64,000 nucleotides of DNA from Dipetalonema caudispina (taxonomy: Eukaryota > Nematoda > Chromadorea > Rhabditida > Onchocercidae), in the NCBI GenBank assembly GCA_013365325.1, contig JABVXV010000031.1:248001-312000 (forward strand), in the 5' to 3' direction. The notes below the pieces were generated by a model. That model was not told the DNA's origin, did not search any database, and worked only from the letters and a program-made list of their open reading frames with translations. Shown here piece after piece: positions 57,001-64,000 of the stretch; position 1 is the first letter of the stretch, and every line of letters starts with the position of its first letter. The translations under genes and the position numbers were made by a program.

Positions 57001-59619
57001 TTTCGGCACTGAAGCTGTTGATTAAAACGAAATAAGTTATATAAACCACACCGATGATAACTGTTTTTAAACCAAAACTGAAAAATCTGCAATAGAACTG
57101 AAAGGTAATGGCAGTTGATTGTTCACGTGAGATTCGTTTAGCTCTCTACGTAACAATGTCGTACAAAGATGATATAAGAATAAAATAGCATGGGAAATAA
57201 AGTTCCAGGCAAATGACCATTATATGATTACGCATAGAACATAAGTCCTCTGCTTTATAATCCTATTTGTTTATTAGGATTATATCAGGATTACATTTAT
57301 CAGAACATTTCTAATTCAAAATCCTATATGCTATTATTATAAACTTTCTGCATAACATATTTTAGTATGATATCGAAATTGAGAAAGAATGTCAACATGT
57401 CATTTAATGCAGCACGTTTCTTACTATATACATTAATCAAGTTATTACATGAGGAAGCTTCTAAAAAATTATTCGAAATATTATTCGGATAAGCTATTTT
57501 GCTCATAGTTCCCGGATCAAGACTTCTCTCTTTTTTTGATGCCTGAATAATGCACTGAAGTTGCTTACTATTCAAGAATAGGACAAAGCTTTATTCAGGA
57601 AATTGAACCTATGAATAAAATATAACGAGGAAAGAGACTAGGTCTGAGAATGGTTTAAACTCAACCTTGCACAATTAGGAAGGGATAGAAATAACATCGA
57701 TACTTGAATTTCGAAAGATTTTAATTAACTGATGAACTTTTGACGAAATTTGCAAACGCAATTACAGTATTGTCAATACTAGTGAGACGCTAGATTATTG
57801 CTTAGTAATGCATAAAAGGAAGAAGTCAATTCCAGCCCATAAAAATTGAAAATGATATTTCTGGAAAAATTCCCGAAGCTAATTCTCAACTTCAACATAG
57901 CTTTGACGCTACCGGACAATTTGAGATTGAATCGACTGGAAAAATTCACGGATTTCATTTCAAGGTAAAGATGAGGTATATAACGACGTCAAAATTAATT
58001 ATATGGTCAGTAATATAAAATGGACAGATAGCTCACTTTCTTCTGAAAAAAAAATGTATATTTAAATCAGGAAAGGTTCATTAGGTAGCATGACTCCATA
58101 ACAGATATTTTACTTATAGATGATAGTGATCGAGGGAAGAGAGTATATATGTATTTATTAGCATATATTTACATACCATCTAGCTGATATCATAAAATAA
58201 AGACAATGCACAATATAACAAATTTCGAGTGATTCGGATTTTTTTAAGTATGCTTAAAAAGTGCAAAACAAACTGTGGAAATCATTTCTTCATACAGATG
58301 ATACCACATTTCATTTTTTCAAACCGGCAGCTAGGCAATGACACTTTATTTCTGAAATTTAAGTTACTGAATGACCCGACATCCTTAAACAAATTCCACT
58401 ACGAAAATTCAGCAACGGCAAGTGATACTGAAAAAGTTACAAGTTTTTGTTAATTATATTACAGTACTGGTCTATTTCTAGGAGATTTTATCCTTTGAAA
58501 TAAACAGTAAAAATTTTCAAACTCCATTCCCCGACCTCAGAAATTCAACTTTTTTGGAACAGATCGTCGCTATATAGTCACTGCTTCTGTCATAAATGGT
58601 AGGAGAAAAAAGTTGCATCAATTTCGAACGACAAATATGGAATTATGACATTACCGAGGGAAAATTAGTGAAAGAGGAGAAAGAAAGAAAACAACAATCT
58701 TTGGATTACTATAGCAAACAAATACGAATGCAGTGAACTGCTGATAACGGAGCTGACGCAAGCAATGCAGACATGCACAACACCTTATTCATCCATAATG
58801 AAAGGTGAGTGAAAATGCTAAGTGATAAAGTTCAGGTATCTCTTCACCTCTACTAAAAAGGCACTGTTATTAATAATTTGGGATTCAATCTACTGACAAA
58901 CCATCCAGTTGTAATAACTTCGATGGCAATTGGCCTGCACCAAAAAGGACTAACCCTGCTCTCGAACTGTATTTTATTTGATGCCACAGCATAACTGTAC
59001 CAAATCTTATCAAGAGCATTTTTGAAGAAACAATTCATCCCCGTAAATTTATCAAAATGGATAATTTTTTTAAACTATTTGAAATCATAAACCTATATCA
59101 CACGACGGAAATTAGAATACTATGAAACCATTACAAATCTACCTAATTTATAAATCGGTATGTGTAATATGCTTTTTATTTGGGGCAACCATTTTAAGAC
59201 AACTATGAAAGTAAAACATACGGACGACCTATGAGAATGTAATTAATCGCCTTTAATGCTATAAAAAAATGAATTAATTCATACGGATGATCATTAACGA
59301 CTAATAACTATATGTCAAAAAAAAGTACATTAAAAATTTATGGCGTAACTTCAGACATTTTTCTGCTATTATTACCAGAAATTGAGTTTAAAACCTACCG
59401 TGCAAAAACTTAACATATCAACATGCTTGACTAAAAAAGGATCGAAAAAACAAAATATTCACATTGTTGCTGAAATGTTTTTGAGCAGGGTAATAAGGAA
59501 TAAAAATATAAATCAATTAATTAACAGAAATAATTTTTTGGAAATAAATAAATTATGTGAAAATGACTGCAAAATACCCAGCGTTAAAAAATTAAAGCTG
59601 TAAAAGCTCTAAATACAAT
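57001..59619. other. Intergenic between cytochrome b5 and TM9SF1
   Basis: A 2.6-kb gap. Two plus-strand exon-like stretches (57836-57964 and 58299-58451) are listed separately. Around 57370-57500 both strands are open for about 40 codons without clear splice signals. Confidence 0.45.
57836..58451 (+). CDS. Possible plus-strand exon pair
   Basis: Exon 57836-57964 follows ATTCCAG, reads PIKIENDISGKIPEANSQL and on to STGKIHGFHFK, and ends at AAG before GTAAAG. The next in-phase exon 58299-58451 follows TCATACAG and reads through NRQLGNDTLFLKFKLLND to a stop after VTSFC. Phase and splice sites fit and the composition looks protein-like. However, the minus strand is also open across the first exon, no start exon was found, and no family is recognised. 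Confidence 0.25.
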
Positions 59620-62600
59620 TTAATCACATTTAACACTTGAATAAATCATTCGTACAAACCGGTGACATGCTACGAATGAAACTGTGCCCATTGTAAGGAA
59701 GAAAATATAACAGAGTAGAAAGAGATGCGAGAAATACTTAGTAGTTTGTAGTAAACCAGACATATCCGAGCGGTAAATGTAAAAGAATATGCCATACATA
59801 AATACAAATATAGCGACCGATCTGAAAAATTTATATTTAATTCAGTTCAAAATTTTCACAACCTTAGCTTTCTTTTATCTTACTTTTTTATCTATATTAT
59901 CATTGAGATAAATTATTATTGTGAGATGAGTTGAAAAAATATATAACATCAACAGATATAACCCACAGACGAAATCACAGATATAGGTCGAAAAGTATAA
60001 GACGTTTTTCATTCTGTAGCTAAGGAAGATGTGAAAGACGAAAGAACAGTTTACTTTCAGAAAACAAGAAATCCAAGGATTTCTACAACACATACAGTTT
60101 GAGGAAATATTCTATCATGTCTAAAATTTGTGCAGTTTTCTAGAATCTAGAATGATACTTGAAAAATTTCAACTCTCCAGCGTTAATCAGAAAACTTTAA
60201 AGTAAATGAAGAAACTTACCCTCCAATAAAAATGGAAAGCCACCACCAACGATAGTCTTCTGCACTAAGTTTCACATAAATGAGCGTTATCGAGGAAGTT
60301 GCAACAACTGCTGTCGTGATCAGGAATGAAATTAAGAGAACGTAATAAATCGTGTATGATTCACGACCCCATATCGTTGAAAATATATAATAAAGCTCTA
60401 CCGACATTGCACTAAAATCTATTTTCTTTCAAAATTGTATTCACTATAGCTGTGCTACATTTAAATATGCCTATAATCGACTGCACGAGAAAGGTAATAA
60501 ACAAAACGATAAAGTATTATCTGAAGAATCGCACATTCAAAGACTTATTTGAAATGTTGAAGTTCCTCATGCGAATTTTTACATAGGAATTTGAAGCAAT
60601 TCCTAAAAACTGTCAATCCAGACTTCAAAAAGACAATAATATCATTTTGGTTGCATAATCGGTCTTTAACTTATAAAAGACTGTCACTCACAAGTTCTGA
60701 ATATTAATATAAAAAAAAAAAACACAAACCTGAACGATAAGAAACCTCCAAAAAGCATCAATATGAAATTTGTTTTGTAGAACGGTAGTTGAGGTAGCTG
60801 CCTTGGAATATTTCGTGTATGACAGGGAGCTGAATATGGTACTGCAAAATTTTTACCAATTGCTGCACCAACGACAGTTAATGGATAACCAACAAACAGC
60901 CAAAACAGCCCCAATGCAATAACAGTTGTATAGGGTAGGGCTTGTGTAGAACCATAAGCCCATGATACCGAATTATTCAACATCCATATTAAAATCATTG
61001 GTACTGTGAACAAGCTTGTTGCGATGTTCGCATTAGCAATCCAATTCTTTCCTCCAAATTGTCGATAAATATAAGCCGATGTAAAACCTGCTATTCCTAC
61101 AAAAAAGAAAAAGAAAGTGATAATTATAAAAAATTTCAAAGCTTATGATCCAGAAATTTAATGCAATAATTTTCGAATCGATTATAACAATTGAAAATTA
61201 CTACACTCAACAAAATCACAGTGATTAGTGGTAAAGGAACGACCAAGTACCTGATGTAACTGCATAAAGTAGTACAGCGACACTATTTAAGGTTTCATGG
61301 TTCCGCGCGCTGATTAAATTTGTAGCACTAATAACCAGAACTAGTGTAATAAGAAAAAGGAATTGTGATCCCACACCTGAAAAGTAAAAAAAAAAAATGA
61401 AATGAAGCTGAAACAAGATTATAGCGAACGTCAAAGTTCTTCTGACAAGCAGTAAAACTGTTGTAGACAATTCAAGAATTTAATTATTAAACAAAAACAA
61501 CGGATTGATAAAAATTTCTGAAATAAAATTATCTTCAAAAGATATTGCCATAATTATCAACTACTTAACCCCGAGTGATAAGGAAAGCAATGCTGTGGAA
61601 TTCAGTTACGAATGTCGAGAAAAACCACTTCAATTGAAAGTTTTATCAAAAAGAAAGACAATGAATAACAGTTTCTACATTTCAGTACAATTATAGCACT
61701 TCGATAAGAAATGCGTTGTTTCTATTAAATTTACCAATTTTTGCAAAAAAATGACTTACCAATAATAGAAGCAAAAAGAATGCAAAATTTAGGAAGACGG
61801 AAAACATCTGTTGAAATTGATTTCCAACCACTTTCAAGTGCAAAATCACTTACAGTCTTGCCATTATAACGATTCAAATCGCTTTTTATCTTGAAAATAA
61901 GTTACGAAATTGTGGTAAAATACAAAAACAATACATTGAAAATCTATTTCTTGACAATCTAACCTGAATTATAAATCATTATCTGGTAGTCCTAACAACT
62001 GCACTTAGCAAACTAATCTAATATTATTATGGTTAAGCATAAGCCTCAAGAGCAATGCGATGCTTTCATGACCAATGCAACATTTTTCTTTTTAAAGAAG
62101 AAATTAATATCCTAAAGTTATTTTTACATTACGGCTCTTGTTGCATATTCATAAAGGCTACAAAAAAAAAAGTTAATTAAAAGGAATAAACGCCAACCAC
62201 GAAGCGTAAAATCCAAGCAACAATCGAAACAAGCAGCATGACAAGTAATGTAGAGTTTAATATTGCTATCCATTGTATTCGTTCAGCCCGGGCAGCAAAA
62301 AACTCTTCATCAGAACTACTTTGACGTTCGAACTTTCTGAAATTTACCTTTCGTAATTTGTAAAGAACCAAAGATTTAAGCTTTTACAGTTGACACCCGG
62401 AAAGTAAATTAGAGAAAACTGTCAATTTATGGAAGAAAAAAGATAAGATTAAAAACTTGCTTCGTTTCAGTCCAGATAACACTATAAAAAAGTTCGATAC
62501 TATCAGGTTTTGCACTAAGATCAGAAATCGAGTTTTGATCTGCTTGGAGCGCAACTCGATATAACTGAAATTTTGATTCAAAAGAGTTTTTCTCAGTTAA

Positions 62601-63593
62601 TCCTGTAATAAGATTTTGATCTTATTGTTAACGGAAATTCAAATAGGAGTTTCCAGTGATTAACGTTAAATGGCTAATTATGTAGAAGTGCTGGAAATCT
62701 TTTAAAATAAAAATAATAAAGTAATAAAATAATCATGAAACTAGCGAAATCAAGGTTAAAACGTCAGCGTTACACAACTGAAGGTGATTACAGAAAGTTT
62801 CCCCTCCGCACCGCCACTCTCCCTTCAGCTATTGGTTTATACTCTTTGGTTTTTTGTTAATAGGTTACTGCATCTGACGATGAGAATGTTCGAGTTGACG
62901 TCTCAGAAATGTTTTTGAGAATTTTCGAGTTTTAGGGAATCTTCTAAAATAGTAAAAATCATCTCATTTCTTTGATAAAAGATAATGTAGGCAACTAAAG
63001 CGGCGTACTTCGCCAGTCCCTTTGTCATAATCAATTGTGAAAATGAAATGCGTATATAAATATGTCCGATGCGTGTGTGGAAAAGTATTTTGTTCTTCAA
63101 TAAATCCCAAATAATTATGAACTCGGATATTATCTAAAACAGTGGGAATCTTAAAAAAGTTTCAATAAAAGTGAAGGAACAAAATCAAAAAATGTATAGA
63201 AATGAGATGAAGAGAGGTGTATCCTTGGGATCGCCATTTATGCCTGCGATGCTGAAATACCAACATCAAAGAACATGATTTGGAAAGAGATTTTCAGCCA
63301 CTAATTTACCTGTTATTCAGGAAATACATCGCACCGTACAATAGTGCTCAGCTGTTCGCTCTGTGATTTTGTTGGATTTTATGTTAGTACTGAATTTACT
63401 TACCAACAATTAATTCGAGATAAAAATTATCTTCTACAGCAGCTATCAAATCATCCAAATCTTTCGATGTGATCTTATATCTCCCACAAATAGAGGTTTT
63501 TCCTTGCTGCTTACCGAAATGTAATAAATATGGCGATTCCGCCATTCTGTCGCCGTTCAATAACTGTCCCAGTGATAAGCTCCTGTGGACTAT
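59620..63593 (-). CDS. TM9SF1: TM9SF1-like nonaspanin, 5' end outside window
   Basis: Nine exons give the C-terminal 523 residues: 63404-63593, 63009-63133, 62461-62564, 62201-62336, 61760-61889, 61251-61376, 60730-61096, 60220-60411, 59620-59821. The lumenal part has HRSLSLGQLLNGDRMAESPY and HTHRTYLYTHFIFTIDY. After FYSVIWTET the first membrane segment (ILNSTLLVMLLVSIVAWIL) begins the nine-helix region. The match is best to TM9SF1 rather than TM9SF2-4: SAPCHTRNIPRQLP, GGFLSFSAMSVELYYIFST and EDYRWWWLSIFIGG line up with the human TM9SF1 sequence. The family works in endosome/Golgi membrane sorting and autophagy. The tail ends FVRMIYSSVKCD. The intron after 62461 is GC-AG with a canonical GCAAGT donor. 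About 60 N-terminal residues should lie beyond 64000. Confidence 0.93.
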
Positions 63594-64000
63594 CTGAATT
63601 ACTATTAAAAATCTAGTTACAAATTAAAGAAGATTTAATCAAGAGTGGAACGAAGATACATTGAATATGCTGTCTCATGTCAAAATATCACTGCATGATG
63701 TTGTCGATATCAAATTATCTGCGAAGAAAATTACCTGCTAGATAAATTAAATACGAAGGAAGTGTGGTTGATAACAAAATTAGATTATCAGTGCTCATTC
63801 AGAATTACATTTTTTAGAAGAGGAAATTTGACATGAGATTCAGCATTACGAATTTCAACGAAAAATTTAGTTATGAAAATCCATGAAAAAAGTCAAACAC
63901 CAAAAATCATTTTTCAACTAAACTCAAATGGGGTCGATCATAAATCAGCAAAACACACCATAAAAGGACGACAAAGTGGTAGCTGATAATAGTGATAGGT
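63594..64000 (-). other. TM9SF1 intron, runs off the window
   Basis: The sequence upstream of the first visible TM9SF1 exon has no matching coding frame up to the window edge, so it is read as intron leading to missing 5' exons. Confidence 0.6.

Overview
The window is AT-rich nuclear DNA from an animal with many short introns (about 90 can be placed, mostly 60-900 nt, nearly all GT-AG). The proteins are clearly metazoan. Several start codons sit 1-20 nt behind an AG-ending pyrimidine-rich acceptor, as expected for spliced-leader trans-splicing. Low GC, intron style and protein character suggest a nematode, most likely a filarial or other clade III (spirurid) worm. The species is an inference and cannot be fixed from the sequence alone.

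Layout. All nine confidently modelled genes lie on the minus strand, so transcription runs from high to low coordinates. From right to left they are: a TM9SF1-like nonaspanin (C-terminal 523 residues, 5' end outside the window; 59620-63593); tail-anchored cytochrome b5 (56330-57000); phosphatidylinositol 4-kinase beta (45784-53509); DNA polymerase delta subunit 3 with a C-terminal PIP box (40032-44107); folylpolyglutamate synthase (32167-37163); a 443-residue protein that I do not recognise (26498-29530); UDP-glucose:glycoprotein glucosyltransferase in 31 exons (11163-23129); mitochondrial ribosomal protein L23 (8335-9426); and PrimPol (3541-7403). A 47-codon ORF near the left edge (130-273) may be a tenth. 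I spliced the gene models by hand so that every exon junction keeps frame. The resulting lengths (554, 153, 1522, 443, 501, 438, 926 and 143 residues) are close to those of the known families where a family is recognised.

Function. The genes are housekeeping and do not form one pathway. Four are secretory or endomembrane (UGGT folding sensor, PI4KB at the Golgi, TM9SF1-like, cytochrome b5). Two act at the replication fork (PrimPol and POLD3). One is in mitochondrial translation (mRPL23) and one in folate retention (FPGS). Only PrimPol and mRPL23, with 0.93 kb between coding regions, are close enough to be a plausible operon pair.

Of most interest are a complete PrimPol in what appears to be a nematode, the unrecognised 443-residue protein, a 124-bp near-perfect hairpin just upstream of it, a 66-nt tandem duplication inside FPGS that reaches its exon boundary, two GC-AG introns, and a recurrent GTTGGT donor. 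The gaps between genes (0.9-3.4 kb) hold inverted repeats, homopolymer runs and a few orphan exon-like ORFs on the plus strand. I saw no tRNA, rRNA, CRISPR array or recognisable transposase.
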